Part shown: piece by piece, positions 31,054 to 44,355 of the stretch
Layout of the letters: each line of letters begins with the position of its first letter
Position numbering within the stretch: position 1 is the stretch's first letter
NCBI GenBank assembly: GCA_032164245.1
Contig: JAVMKO010000009.1
Location: forward strand, 79,183,212 to 79,247,211
Length of the DNA: 64,000 nucleotides
Direction of reading: 5' to 3'
Source: Sternotherus odoratus
Taxonomy: Eukaryota > Chordata > Testudines > Kinosternidae
Translations under genes and position numbers: made by a program
The notes under the pieces: generated by a model
Told to the model about the DNA's origin: nothing
What the model saw: only the letters and a program-made list of their open reading frames with translations
Databases searched by the model: none

Positions 31054-31176
31054 TAGGGTGACCAGACAGGAAGTGTAAAAAATCGGGACAGAGGTGGAGG
31101 GTAAGAGGTGCCTATATAAGAAAAAGCCCCAAATATCAGCACTGTCCCCATAAAATTGGGACTTCTGGCCACCCTA
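31054..31176. mobile_element. Short inverted-terminus MITE (TAGGGTGACCA type)
   Basis: It begins TAGGGTGACCAGA and ends TCTGGCCACCCTA. The interior carries 'gcctatataagaaaaagccc' and 'actgtccccataaaattggg'. A related copy lies at 47945-48060 in the opposite orientation. The superfamily is not established; a flanking TA would point to the Tc1/mariner side. Confidence 0.7.
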
Positions 31177-33934
31177 GGTAGCTTAGTGAAAGAAGTGATG
31201 CTAGTTTTCTATCTGGGGTTACTGTGGATGGACAGAGGTATGACTAAGCTGGCCATTTTGCTTTTAAGAGTCGCTTATTGTTTCTGAGACTATGGTGGTG
31301 GCTGGAGAGTGGTGTCAGAGGAAAAAGAGTGATTAATGCAACTTGGTACAGTCAAAGGCTAATGAGTGATAAAGCAAAGCTGAATGACTACAATGTTGAT
31401 GAAGTTCTATCTATGACTCACACACCTGGTTATGAAGCACTCTAAAATGTACATCTGCATTTTCTGTTAAAACAGTTTGTTAAATAAGATGTTGGATCGC
31501 TCAGGGTGAATTTGTAATGGTCAGTGGAGATTTTTCCACTCTTAGATTATAAATATGAATCCAGACCAGATCACTGAACATGTTTGTCTGCTCGGTGGTC
31601 TGTGTGAAAAGTGGTCCCAGTCCAGTTCTTAGTGGACAGGCATATCCACAGACCACCTACAATCCACAAACCTTATACAATGTGCACTGGCTGGTATTCT
31701 TGCTAGCAGATTCAACATTGAGGCTAAGAAGAGAATGGATAATGGAAACCGAGTTACTATTTCATCAATAATGAAAGAAGGCAATATGAAACACTGATTG
31801 GGCTACGGTGTAGAAGGTGATTAAATTCAGTGGATGCATTAATTCCCTAGGACTGTCAATCCAGCTAGCACACAAATTGATTTACATATTATTGAGCAAT
31901 TAACTTTTTCATTATTTTTTTTACATAGTTAAACTCCCATGTGCAGTATACATGGAGACTGTGTAAAATGTTGTTCATGGTGTGTAACCCTGCACAAACC
32001 ACACACAGCCCTGATCACAACAGCCTTTCTAAAACAGTGACTCTCATCCTGTTTCTTTGTCTTTGCCTTGATTTGGGTTATTTCTGTGTGTGCATGTGCT
32101 CTGAGGGTTAGACACTTAACGAAGTTGCATTATTCTCTATCCAGTTTGATTTGTCTGCGCCGGCACAACACCTGCAAGGAGGATTATTTTATTAAGATGA
32201 ATTCCGTCCCCCAAGACATGGTGTATGCTATTTCTGTAGATATTATGACTCCCCAGCCTGTCAAGTTATTCTGAAGAATTTAAATTTAAATCTGATAAGT
32301 ACACCGATATCGTTCCGACTTTTAAAGAGAGCACAAAAGTGTTTATTTTAACAGGAAAATGACATCTATGGTGGCTTATACTAACAATATACGACATCAG
32401 GGCACTCTTTATAGATTTTCTAACTCAAAGGTCTTGAGAACTGAGTCCTCAAGTGTATTTGAATGTCTACTGGAATAATCTTTATCTGTACTATTGAAAT
32501 AGATGTGCCTTGCATAAAACAGTAGGTGGCTTCCTGCTAGTGTATAAAAGAGGTAAATGGAAGATGTATATTCCAGCCTCCTTAAAAGTAAAGTTTACTT
32601 TTGGTTTGAATCTAGTTCAAGCTAACAGCAATATTTTATTATTTCAAAAGTGGAGTATTGTTTTGGTTACATCATATAGCAAAGCATTTTATTCCTGTTG
32701 GAAAATGTTTCCAGTGAAGGAATGGGAATGTGCACCTTTCAGGGACTTTCAAAAGAATGTATAAAATGGACTGAATATTGTTCTTTTTCAAAAATTCACA
32801 TTTCTAATCAAGGCACATATAAGGGTGAGAAAAATTCCATACCCAGCCTTTTGGGAAAATTAAATAAACACAGAGATAGAAATTAATGCACAATTAATAA
32901 AACATGGGCAAAATCCTTTTAAATATGGGGCTCCTGCAGAAAATGATTTTTTGTTGCTGGAACAAACTACAAAAAAGAATATTGCATCTCCTTCAGCAAG
33001 GAAGCTAAGCTACATAACCACTTAGGAGTTGCAGTGGGTTCAGTGGCTGTATAGTATATTGGAGTCTTGTTAGTGAAAGCTAGTGGAACTACTTTATTTG
33101 AGTGTAGATCAAAGGATGATTTGATTTGTTGAAACTAAAACTATCAGCAGGAAAGGGTTGGTTTCCATAAATCTCCCATTTAAAAACAATGAAATCATAT
33201 CCTTTTAAATTGTTAAAACAAAAGATTCCATTTTTTTTGTCTTGGAGCTGTCTTTTGGTTCAAAATGTGATTTTGATTTGGGTTCTTTAATCTATAACTT
33301 AAACATGCATCACGCTAATGTCATGTGTGTGCATACATCACACCTGATTTTGGGTGTGCACAAAATAAAGAGAAAAATATTATGTGATTTGTTTTCAAAC
33401 CTCTCTTGACAATTTATGAAGAGCACGAGGAAGTGAGAAGTGAAACCATCACAAAGGAGACCTGGAAGGTGTGCCTGGAGCAAACAGAATGAGATAGTCT
33501 AATGTATTGGCCCCATGCAGTGGGTATAGGCGCAGAAACTGTCAAAAGAAGTGCCTGCCAGGTTTTCCAAAATGCAAAGAAAGCCAATGGCCAGACGAGG
33601 GTGTTTAAGTAAAGAAGGATTTAGGGGCATACAGGAGAAATACTGATGGTGAATAGATTGCAGTTCTGCAGAAAGAGATTATTCACTTTAGCCACTTTAC
33701 TAAGAGCGCGTGGTATTCTGAAAACTATGTTATACATATTGCGTGTGAGTTATTTCCTACATTATAAGAGCTTGCAAAACTGTCATGAAAATTTTTTACC
33801 AGACAAAGAACAAAATATGCCCAGACACTCTTTGGCATGATTACTGATAGAAAATTGTTTAATATTTTATCATCCACCAAAAAAAAAAAGTACTCTCCTC
33901 AGGGTAATGGGCAAGTAGACATTTGCCAGACTAA
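31177..33934. other. No gene recognised
   Basis: About 2.7 kb of AT-rich DNA without a supported feature. Confidence 0.5.
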
Positions 33935-33946
33935 ATTCTTATGATA

Positions 33947-34022
33947 AGACGAGGAAGACTTTGCAAAGTCTTCCTCATCTTATTTACGGATACAGACTAA
34001 CACGGCTGCTAATCTTAAACTT
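33947..34022 (+). mobile_element. Penelope-like 3' end, shortest fold-back
   Basis: The right part, 'cggatacagactaacacggc', is the shared 3' terminus. The left part is a perfect 26-bp palindrome at 33951-33976 with its centre at TTTGCAAA. attcttatgata flanks the unit exactly at 33935-33946 and 34023-34034, a 12-bp target duplication. Total length is 76 bp. Confidence 0.75.
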
Positions 34023-34134
34023 ATTCTTATGATACTGTGTTAGCATTGTCCTGAATTTTTCTGTTGCAATAACTTTGCAGGGAGTTAGTCCATAGCTTAT
34101 AGCTACATCCAGTGGCTGGCATCTGAAACTATAC

Positions 34135-34398
34135 AAATTCAGACTTGAAATAAAGCATGATTTTTCAGCAGTGAAGATTGTTAACCTCTGGGACAATTTA
34201 CCAAGGGTTGTGGTGGATTCTCCGTCACTAGCAATTTGTAAATGAAGATTGGATTTTTTGTCTTAAAAAAAAAAAGACATTCTAAAAGACACTCTAATTC
34301 AAAAAGGAATTAGTTCAGGAATGCCCTATGGCTAGTGTTATACAGGAAGTTCAACTGGATGATCTCAATGGTCCCTTCTGGCTTTATAATTTATGAAC
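34135..34398 (+). mobile_element. CR1 LINE 3' end
   Basis: The plus-strand translation begins LEIKHDFSAVKIVNLWDNLP and RVVVDSPSLAICK, the last residues of a CR1 reverse transcriptase frame, then stops. The following bases end 'ggtcccttctggctttataatttatgaa', the CR1 3' tail. Confidence 0.8.
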
Positions 34399-37300
34399 CG
34401 TTAGCAAAAGTTTTCAAGAATGAAGCACAGCAAATACAATAGCTATCATTATGTGTAAATACGAGAGCTGGAAATGAATTTGCAAGAGTCTTTATCAATA
34501 TTCACTTGAATTTTTAAATGACTTTGCTTTGACCATTCTTGTGTTCCTTAATATTGACATTCTGTGCAGTAGAGTTTTATGTCCATGAACATTCGTAGAA
34601 GTTAATTTCAAAGTCACCTGCACAAGTGTCTGTGGAGACTAGCTTGTAAATTCTCTCGTTAAGATGGGGCTGCATTCCCACCCTACTGCTAAAACATCCG
34701 GCAAGTCTGTGGGCCTAGAGGTTATTTGGAACCTGGACCTAGCTGAATTGAACTACAAATCTAAACTCCCCTAAAACTTCGGGTAGTTTGAAATCTAAAT
34801 TGAAACATTTACGAAAAGAAGAAGAAATAAATGTGTACAAATCAGTTGAATTTAGTGACTGACACTTTTTTTTTTGAGTCTTTCTTGCTGATAAAGATGA
34901 ATCTCTCACAAAATGCTAAAATTAAAAAATTCTTAGGTCTGATCTGTTGGAAAACATGTGGCAGCTAGTAAATGGTGCATTATTACTGTGAGTTTCAGGT
35001 ATCTGGCACCGTAAAGTTGATGGTACTAGTTAATGATAACTGTCAAGATGCGAGTCTTCTGGGTAATGCAGTTTAAATACCCTGTTACTTGTCTTAATGG
35101 TTCCCAAATTATGGGATTGATCCACAGGGTTCTCTGGGAGGCTGAGGAAAGAACATCTAAAAAATAAGATAAATATGGGACATTGCATAACCATGATTCA
35201 CTCACCTTTCTTTCATACCTTTCAGAGCCACGATAATTTTAACAAAACACTTTCCCAACACTGGTATCTAAACATGGCTGCAGTGTTTAGACAGAAATGT
35301 TTTGATGTTGATCAGGGATCCAATAGGAATTCAGATAGTCACTGAATGTACGTTTCTCATTGTATTTGATTTCCTCTTGTACACTGAATAATTGCCAGGG
35401 GATGCTGCCAGTTAATGTCTTTGTTCTGAGCAAACAAATTAAAATGAAGGGGAAAATGCACTTTTTGTGTGTATATCCGGGACTCTGTTTTCAAACACGC
35501 CTGTGCTGTTTTTTCATATTTAAATGATTGTCTCCATGCAGGCCATATATTTGTATAGTCGTGCTGAAAAAATATCTTGTTTCACAGCTTGTGTTTTTTT
35601 TATATCCAAGTTTTTCCCCCCAGGAATCACACACTGAATTCCAAATATTAGCTTGGTTTATGTAGAGTTCTACAACTCTTGCTCCCTGCTGTCTTGATCA
35701 GATTTCTCAGGCGAGATGAAAGAAGGTGACTTGGGAAAATATTTGCATTATTCAAGCCAGTAATCAGCACAAAATGCCCAAAAAGCTCAGCACATCTTCA
35801 GCTCCTTTAACTGACAAAGATAAATATCCCTTCCTGAAAAGACTAGATGATGGGCAGAATGTTTCAGATAAAACATAACCCACCCTGAACTTTTATTCAA
35901 AACTGTAACTGAATCCTCATTCAAGTTAGAAAAAACTGTGGTTAACTTCTCTTCTCCCTTCCCCTCCAGTTGTGTTCCTCTAGTTGAGAGTAACCTCTTC
36001 ATTGTTAAGTTTTCAACTTTTATAACTTTAGTTTGGGAATTGTGATTGGCATGAAATTTGTCACATGTAGTGTAAAAGAAAAGATAGTATTGTTCTGCAG
36101 AGTATGAAGAAAAACCATCAGGTTTTGAAAGGCGCATTGTTTTTAAATCTGCCCTGATTTAAATGTTGACCTGTTTCCCTTTGGATTAAAAATGATTTGT
36201 GACTACCCCTTCAGATTCCCCATGCCAATAAATGTCCTTCAAAACTCATGCACTAAGTACCTTTTAAGAATCTGATGGTAAATCAGCAACGTGACTAATG
36301 ATATTTTGGTGCGTGTAGTTTTGTGCACAAGCTGCCGTCCATTGATTTCAGTGGATAGTGAGGAATCTTTCCTCCACTGATATCAATGGGAACAGGTTTG
36401 AGCACTACTTATATTTGTGAGCATATTACCCTCAGTTGGCTGAAAGTGTCTTCCTATAGCTGAGATTTAATAGAGATTTTCCTTCAGCTCAAGCAGTGGA
36501 GGAGGACCAAAAGTTGGAAAACATCAGGGATAAGGACAATCACAGGGACAATGATGTTGTGGTTAATTTAAAGGAAGGAATGTGACAACAGCTGGTATCT
36601 GTCTGTATGTTAGTCACCACAGTCCTGGCAAAAAATGTATTAGCGTGCAAGAACCTTGAAGATGTATTGCAAAATAAAGTGATGGTAAAAAATGTATTTC
36701 TTTGCAGTACTTCTCTTTGAATGCCCAATGTTTGCATTCTGGACAATTTGAAATGAGTTTTCAAAAAGATCACAGACCAGAGAGCTCAGTACAAAAATAA
36801 ATTAATTAGATAAGAGATGAAGGGGTGATCATATGCACAGACTAATGAAGTGTAAAGTTTGGAACCAGGCCAATTATGCACACAGGAGTATTTAAATTGT
36901 GGGCCAGTTTTGAAGTTCAGAGCTGCTGCAAAGCGAGGATAGGTATTCTAATAGCATGGGGGCTAATCTTTCACATGGGACATTTCAGTTTCCAAACGAG
37001 TTTGGTTTTACTAGTTAAGAATAATAGAAGATTATCCAGGGATCTTTAGAAAAGCTCTACTTGATGTGGACCAAGAATAAAGCCTCTATTCATTTTAAAG
37101 TTATTGTTGCAGAATCTTTAGAATAAGGTCTTCCCCAAACCAGTTGGAAACTTTGTTTCAATGTAAGGCTTTTTAATATAATTCTTTTAAATCACTGGTT
37201 TCCCATGCTTTTTGGTGTATTAAAGTTATTTTAATTTGATCCACAGTTCTCTGGCTATATCTGTAAACCAAGGTGAATAAAGCTACTCTTTGGGGATAAA

Positions 37301-39470
37301 AGATGTGTCTAAACTAGAGGAAACTGCTTAGGAATTGAAATGTTTGCCATTCCTCTAAATGCACTAAACATATTTCAGTTTGGTCTTAAGATCTCTGAAG
37401 GCAAGTACGAATCAAGGTCAGTGAAACCATGAGAAGAAGAAATGTGTCTAAACTGGAGTATGCACTTTGGGAATTGGAAGAATATATTACAATAAGACAT
37501 GAATTGCTGAATGACTCAAACGGGTTAAGAGTGGAAATCATTAATTGAAAAGAGTGTTTTCTGACCTATTGCTTAAAAGTGAGAGGGCTCCTTCAGCTAC
37601 CAACAATGTAAGTGTTCTGTTCATTAGATTGTTCTTATAGGACTGGCATGAAAATAATTAATGAAGAAGACCAGCATCTTTAGGAGCATCCTTCTGAAAT
37701 TCACATCATGGCAAAATGGGAAATGTTCTAAAACAAAACACCTTGCATTCCATTATTTATGTATTTATTTGTTTTTATTTGCCTCTTTGTCTAACTGGAA
37801 GCCCTTTGTCACATGTAAATGAGGCCCTGAAATTAAATGAAATTAAAACAAGTGGCTGGAGGATAAAAAACATACAAAGCTGCCACAAGAATCGCAGTAA
37901 AACCTACTGAGGCAGTTCTCTATCTAGAAGGAAAGTAACATTTATATGACAATTAAGATTACAATTGCCCATGAATAAAAGAGTTTTGTACCTTGGAATT
38001 AGCTATTAAAGGAAGACAAAGAATGCCGTTTGACGTGCAATAACTGCTCAAACAGTCTTCTACATGAATCTTCTGTGTCAGTCAGTTCCTTGATGCTACA
38101 TCTCCAGAGTAATCCTGTGCAGCATGAAGATGTACACTCACCAGGAAAACTACAACACAGAAAGGAACAGAGGAGAGGGAGGGAAATGACTCAGAAATAC
38201 ATGTAATGAAAGTAAATAAAGCAGAAAATAACAAAGGGAAAATCAGGCCCCATTCTCAACAAACCGATTATTGAAAACCACATTTCCCCGCTTCCTGGGC
38301 AGGGGCGTCTATGAAGGGTAGGAAAAGTATTAGATATGACATCTTATCAATATTTAATTGAGCTGAAAGAGACAGACACAGGGAACCTCTTTTTTTTTTT
38401 AGTTGAAGACTATTTGCAATACAGGAAAACATATTCATCCATTTTAAAAATACATCTCCCGTGCCCTTTACAATTCTTCTCCAAGCCACAAAAAGGATTG
38501 GATGGAATTTACTGTACTTTACAAATCCCAAAGGTTAAAATATTTCATTTTTTTCCTTTCTGAAAGGACAAGAGTGTTCAATGCTGAGCAGCAACCCTGG
38601 GTCTCCTTTTCCACAACCATCCTCAACTGAGTGCATGACTGAAAGGAGTACACTCACTCCTGCCTGTTGAACGCCTGAATCTGACCCTGGGGCAGGCAGA
38701 AGTCAGAGTCGGGTCTGTATATATAGTTAGCTATACAGCCATGCATTGGCAGATTGGGGATTCCTGTGTCTAAGTAGGGCATGGCTGACAGTGCACCCAT
38801 ACCCTTTTGAAAATTTGACTCTTTAAATTTAATGCTTGTCTACTGAAAATGGCACTTCTCTATGTTACAGCAAGATACACTGATCTTTCTTCCTTTATCT
38901 CAGCAAAATCTGTTCTACAAAAAATATGAGTGTAGTACAGAAAAGGTTCATTTTAAATTGCTTCAGGACACAGGATGTTCTTATAGCTATAGGTAATAAA
39001 GATCTTCTAAAGGCATCGGTAGATGTAGTAACCATGACCTGGTCATCTCTAGTGTGGGGGAAGAATCCAGTGAAACTCTGAGGTTCCCTATGCAGCATGT
39101 TTCCTATTTCAATAGGTTGGGAGGAGCGAAGAGAGGATATTAAGGTTTATACTCTGTTCCCTTCTCCATGGAATAAGTAGCGCGTTTGATCCCCAAGCCC
39201 CAAGGACATACCAAGATATGCTGGAAGCCAGGGTTGTTTATGCAAAAGGCCCTGTACCGCTCCATGGCTTCAGAGGTAGGCTATCCCTGACTCAGCCCTA
39301 TGGCACTACTCCTGTTTCCGGTGCTCTCTAGCTGGTACCTTCTACTAGAACACTACAGGGCATTGCATAGCACAGAGGATGTACACGAAGAAGATAGCAT
39401 AGACAAAATCAGGATTCTCTTTCACATAAGAACCTGTGAGGTTGTCTTGGGAGATAACCTCTAGAGGTTC
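34399..39470. other. No gene recognised
   Basis: About 5 kb of AT-rich DNA. The longest frame (116 codons, minus strand, 36137-35787) has no domain. Motifs of the 'ttgatttcagtggatagtga' type near 36345 suggest an old repeat. Confidence 0.5.
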
Positions 39471-39479
39471 CCAGGATCT

Positions 39480-40445
39480 CACAGAATCAGGCCTCGAGGG
39501 CAGAATTAGCATTGGAAGAGACCTCAAGAGGTCATCTAGTTCAACCCCCTGCTCAAAGGAGGACCAACTCCAATTAAATCATCCGAACCCATGGCTTTAT
39601 CAAGCTGGGCCTTAAAAACCTCTAAGGATGGAGATTCCACTATTCCCTAGGTAACCCATTCCAGTACTTCATCACCCTCCTATTGAAATAGCTTTTATTA
39701 ATATCCAGCCTAGATCTCCTGCACTACAATTTGAGACCATTGCTCCTTGTTCAGTCATCTGTCATCACTAAGAACAGCCTAGTTCCCTGGATTAGCCTTC
39801 TTCCCTTTTTGAAAGAGGAATATTATATTTGCTTTTTTCCAATCATCTGAGACCTCCCCAAATCTCCATGAGTTTTTAAAGATAATGGCCAATGGCTCTG
39901 CAATCAAATCAGCCAACTCCCATTATGCATTAGATCCAGCCCTATGGACTTGTTCATGTCCAGCTTTTCTAAATAGTACTTATCCTGTTCTTTAACCACT
40001 GAGGGCTGCTCACCTCCCCATACTATGCTGCCCAGTGCAGCAATCTGGGAGCTGACCTTGTCTGTGAAGACCAAGGCAAAAAAAAAAAAGCATTGAATAC
40101 TTCAGCTTTTGCTATGTCATCTCTCTCTAGGTTTCCTCCCCCATTCAATATGGGTCCCACGCTTTCCCTGACCACCACCTTATTGCTAACATAACTGTAG
40201 AAACCCTTCTTGTTACCATTCACATCCCTTGTTAGCTGCAACTCCAGTTGTGCTTTGGCCTTTCTGATTAGAGCCCTTCAAGTAATATTTTTATACTCCT
40301 CCCTAGTCATTTGTCCAATTTTTCTTTCCTTGCAAGCTTCCTTTTTGAGTTTAAGTTCACTGAAGATTTCCCTGTTAAGGCAAACTGGTTGCTTGCCATA
40401 TTTGCTATTCTTTCTGCAATATTTGCTATTCTTTCTGCAATATTG
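39480..40445 (-). mobile_element. CR1 LINE with internal deletion
   Basis: Read on the minus strand, the segment near 40240-40020 encodes GNKKGFYSYVSNKVVVRE and GDLERDDIAKAEV-like sequence, the linker between endonuclease and reverse transcriptase. It continues with LAIIFKNSWRFGEVSDDWKK and ANIIFLFQKGR at the start of the reverse transcriptase (to about 39805). The next bases leftward are already the C-terminal/3' region ('ggagattccactattcccta', 'cttggaagagacctcaagagg' type). Most of the reverse transcriptase is therefore missing. Frameshifts and stops show it is inactive. Confidence 0.8.
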
Positions 40446-40633
40446 TCATCATATACTGTACTGGATTACTACTGGGCACGTGCATTGTCTGTATGTCCGC
40501 TGATGCTTATCCAGAGTTCTTCCTCCAAAAATGTTATGTATAAATAGAATCACTATAAAGCAATGGAGGCATCTGGGTTTCTAGAAGAGAAGATCATTGT
40601 GCCCCTCTGGTGTCCTGAATGTTAAAAAGTCAG

Positions 40634-40783
40634 GTTCAAGAATAGCAGCAGTGCTAGCCTGTATCCGTAAAGAAAGCGAGGAATACTTGTAGCACCTTAG
40701 AGACTAACTAGTTTATTTCAGCATAAGCTTATGCTGAAATAAACTAGTTAGTCTCTAAGGTGCTACAAGTATTCCTCGCCTTC
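40634..40783 (-). mobile_element. Penelope-like 3' end with perfect 102-bp palindrome
   Basis: The left 40 bases, gttcaagaatagcagcagtg onward, are the reverse complement of the shared Penelope-like 3' terminus. Positions 40677-40778 form a perfect palindrome, 51 bases per arm with no loop, centred on AAGCTT. gttaaaaagtcag flanks the unit exactly (40621-40633 and 40784-40796), a 13-bp target duplication. Perfect arms imply that the inverted copy was made at or shortly before insertion, or is kept identical by gene conversion. Confidence 0.8.
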
Positions 40784-40796
40784 GTTAAAAAGTCAG

Positions 40797-41991
40797 TTAT
40801 TTCAACCAATGTAGTTTTCGGATCATTACCCATTTTTCCTTCAGCACAAAATATCCTTGTTCATAGAAAGTTTAATATGTAATCCAGTTACTCTAAATTT
40901 GTAATGGTTTCATGTGATTTTGTGTAAATAATGTTACAGTACCATTAATTATTATGATTATGCTATAAAGAGTCTGTTGTACGTTCTACTGCAGGTACTC
41001 TAATTTTGTTTGTAAACAGGATTAATTGTTCTAGGAGCAAAAAGTGATTTACTCTATAGTCATATTTCTCACCCTTCTCCATACCAAGAGTAGGGGAAGC
41101 AGCAGTCTCTTCCTCTCACCTCCACCCTATTTAACAATATGGGAAGAGCAAGACACTGAGATACACTGGTGAGGAGCATTGCATAAAAACCAGCATAAGA
41201 TACACTAGTTTTGTGATCCCCGACACTTTGTGGGATCATGACCATGGGTTGTGAACATCTGTTCTGCGGCAGAGCACCAATTTCTGCAAACACTACTAAG
41301 TGTAGTATTTACTACTGCAAGTATTCTTCTAGGGACCTGGGATATGTTCTTTTTAGCACATGAACTTTAACATCATGCAGAAGAAGTTTTGTAATCTTGA
41401 AAAAGGATGTTTGTTTTCTCCATATGTTGTAGATTGAAAATATTTCTAAAATATCTTTCTGTATTTCAATTAGTATTTTAGAAAAAACAGGAGTATATTT
41501 TTTCCTTCCATACATGAAACTTTTGCACTCTGTCTCACATGATACAGCCTCATTCTTGGTTGGCCCTTAGGCACTACCATAGTAGACATGATTAAGAACA
41601 ATTATTAATACATAATTAATTACAGCTATTGTGAAATGAAACATGCACTCAGAGAGGGATAGCTAATAAACCTACTGATGTTTCAACTTCAGGTGGCATT
41701 CTTCTCATGGCTCATTATTAAAGTAATTGACAAAGCTATTATTCATGTAAATGCAAATTGTGATTACTATATTTCATACACACTGAGTAGTTCCAGATAG
41801 TATTCTATGACCACATAAATATCCAATAGTTACAGTTAAGGCTTATATTTGCCCATCTATTTTTTACAGAACAAATTCTACTCCGGATGTATGGATTTGA
41901 GATGGTAATGCCTGATTGGTTTAAAATATTGATTTTTTAAAAATAGTAATATTTTTGGGGAATGTCACCCCTTATATTTAAATAGCTCGAT
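40797..41991. other. No gene recognised
   Basis: No supported feature. Confidence 0.5.
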
Positions 41992-42690
41992 TTCATAGAA
42001 GTGTAGGACTGGAAGGAATCTTTAGAGGTCCTCTATTTCAGTCCCCTGAACTGAAGGTAGGGCTAAGTATTATCCAAACCATCCCTGACAGGTGGTTATC
42101 TAACCTGCTTTTTAAAAAAAACTCCAATGACAGAAATTCCAGAAGCAATCTAGGCATTTTATTCCAGTGCTTAGTTACCATGACAGTTAGTAAGTTTATC
42201 CTAATGTCCAAATTAAATCTCCCTTACTGAAATCTAAGACCATTGCTTCTTGTCCTATCCTCAGAGGTTAATGGTAATGATTTTTCTCCATCATCCTAGT
42301 AACAACCCTTTATTTACTTGAAAACTGTTATTCCTCCTCAGTCTTCTCTTCTCCAGACTAAATAAACCCAATTTTTCCAATCTTTACTCATAGGTCATGT
42401 TTTCTAGAGCTTTAAATGTTTTTTGTTGCTCTTCTCTGGACTTTATACAATTTGTCCACATCTTTTCTGAAATGTGGCACTACTTAAGCAGTGGCCTTAT
42501 GAGCATGGAATAGAGTGGAAGAATTACTTCTCATGTCTTGCTCACAACACTCCCGCTAATACATCCCAGAATGCTACTCCTTTTTTTTTCCCGAACAGTG
42601 TTACACTGTTGATTCATTTCACTTGTTTACTGCTATAATCCCCACATCTTTCAGCAGTACTCTTTCCTACGTAGTGGAGCTACTTAACGT
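41992..42690 (-). mobile_element. CR1 LINE fragment, old
   Basis: On the plus strand it runs 'tcatagaagtgtaggactgg', 'agaccattgcttcttgtcct', 'cttctcttctccagactaaa' and 'ttgctcttctctggactttat', the reverse of a CR1 3' region. It is more decayed than the other copies and has no open frame. Confidence 0.75.
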
Positions 42691-44355
42691 ACCTATACTT
42701 AGGAAAGTATTTTAGTGCACTCCTGAACCTGGGTCACAATCTCGTTTCTGGTGCAAGTGCTTATTGAAAGCAAATTCGTTCTTTCCCAGTATTCAAACTC
42801 ACTTCACAAAAGCATTTGTGAGAAGGAATACCAGTCCCAGGGATAGTCACAGAATATAACAGAAAACAGAGCAAAGATGGACAAAGCTAATTCTCTCAAA
42901 TCTGTGAACAAATAATTTGCACTAGTTGCCCACCACTAATATTGATAATGCATAGGGGACAGTGCTACAGGGTTTGGGGTTGGAACAGTGGGGATACATA
43001 AATGAGAAAAAAAGACTCCATTTAAATAGGCTGAAAATCTAGTGTGGAGGAGGTCATGTCAAAATCTTCAGTTATATGGCAATGGAGTAGGAAGAAGTCC
43101 CAGCAAGTAATGCAAGTTCCTTTGCTGGTTCGTAGAATATTCTACGGTTTATATGTTTAGAGCTTCGGCTTTGGTTTCAAAACTTTCAGAAAACTAGCAG
43201 TGGTGGTGACGTTGCATATTTTGTTCCCGTGGGCAATGGCTGCTCTAATTTATCTTTGGCCTCCTCTGACAGTATCTTTTCCCATTAATGGTAGGGCATT
43301 AAGGTCTGTGTTGAGTACTGTGAGGCTGCATTATGATGTCTTCTAGAGCAGACAGGCAGTTTCAAGCGGAAAGCTATTGCTCTCCTTTCCAAAACTTATT
43401 GGCTGTGGTATATGCTCTTACTTCTTTCACTTCTGCTCCCTGTAGACTTTATTGTAGACATTAATTCACACTTTCTAAGCAACCTTCACTCACCGCCATA
43501 CTCCTGATATCAGCCAATGTCTAATGAATATGAATGAAATGAAAAGCAATCACTCATAACTTAAAGTAATTATTATAGAGCCTGATAGAAGTGGGTAGGT
43601 TTATATAAAACACTGTAAAGTATATTTTGAGAACCTTCTCTGTATTTCTTTGAAAAACAGATGTCAAAATGAGCTGCAATCATTTATCTGAAAAAGGGAA
43701 ATTGCATTAAATTAGCAGAATAAAAATCATACATGAGAAGCAAATACTTAAATTCTTATAATTAAATTTCAGACAGCACTGTGCATATGAATGGAACTGG
43801 TTGAATTATTCATTCTGCATAATTCATTGGCCAAATTTAGACCTTTTATGTTAAGGCTCATTATGGTCTTTAGGTATTTATTTATTTGTAACTATTCAAT
43901 GAATACCTTGTGTGAGCAAATGTTGAGTGCAAGTCTTCTTTGAAAAGTTAGTTGGCCAAAATGGTGGCATGAAATGTCATGATATGTCTCAATGATCCAA
44001 TAGTAAATCTCCTCCTTTTATGAGTAAAATATTTTTGTTAATCTCCTTCATCATCATTAGTGATTAGAAAAAATGGCAAACTAAATAACAGCATATCCAC
44101 AGTTACCCTTGTGCAAACCTATTGAAATTCATGTGGAACAGAGAAGAACAGAATAGATTGGAGCGGAAGGTGAAAGGAAGAGTCAAAGTAGACAATGTAG
44201 TTAATTGATGGAATGAACAAACTCTTATTACATTAATGACTGTTGAAATCATATAAATACCTTCCTTAAATCATTTTTCTATGTAAGAAAATTGCTCCAG
44301 TTTCCACTGTAATGGAAACTACTAGGAAAAGATATGGTGGATGTGAACAGGAAGG
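42691..44355. other. No gene recognised
   Basis: No supported feature. Confidence 0.5.
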
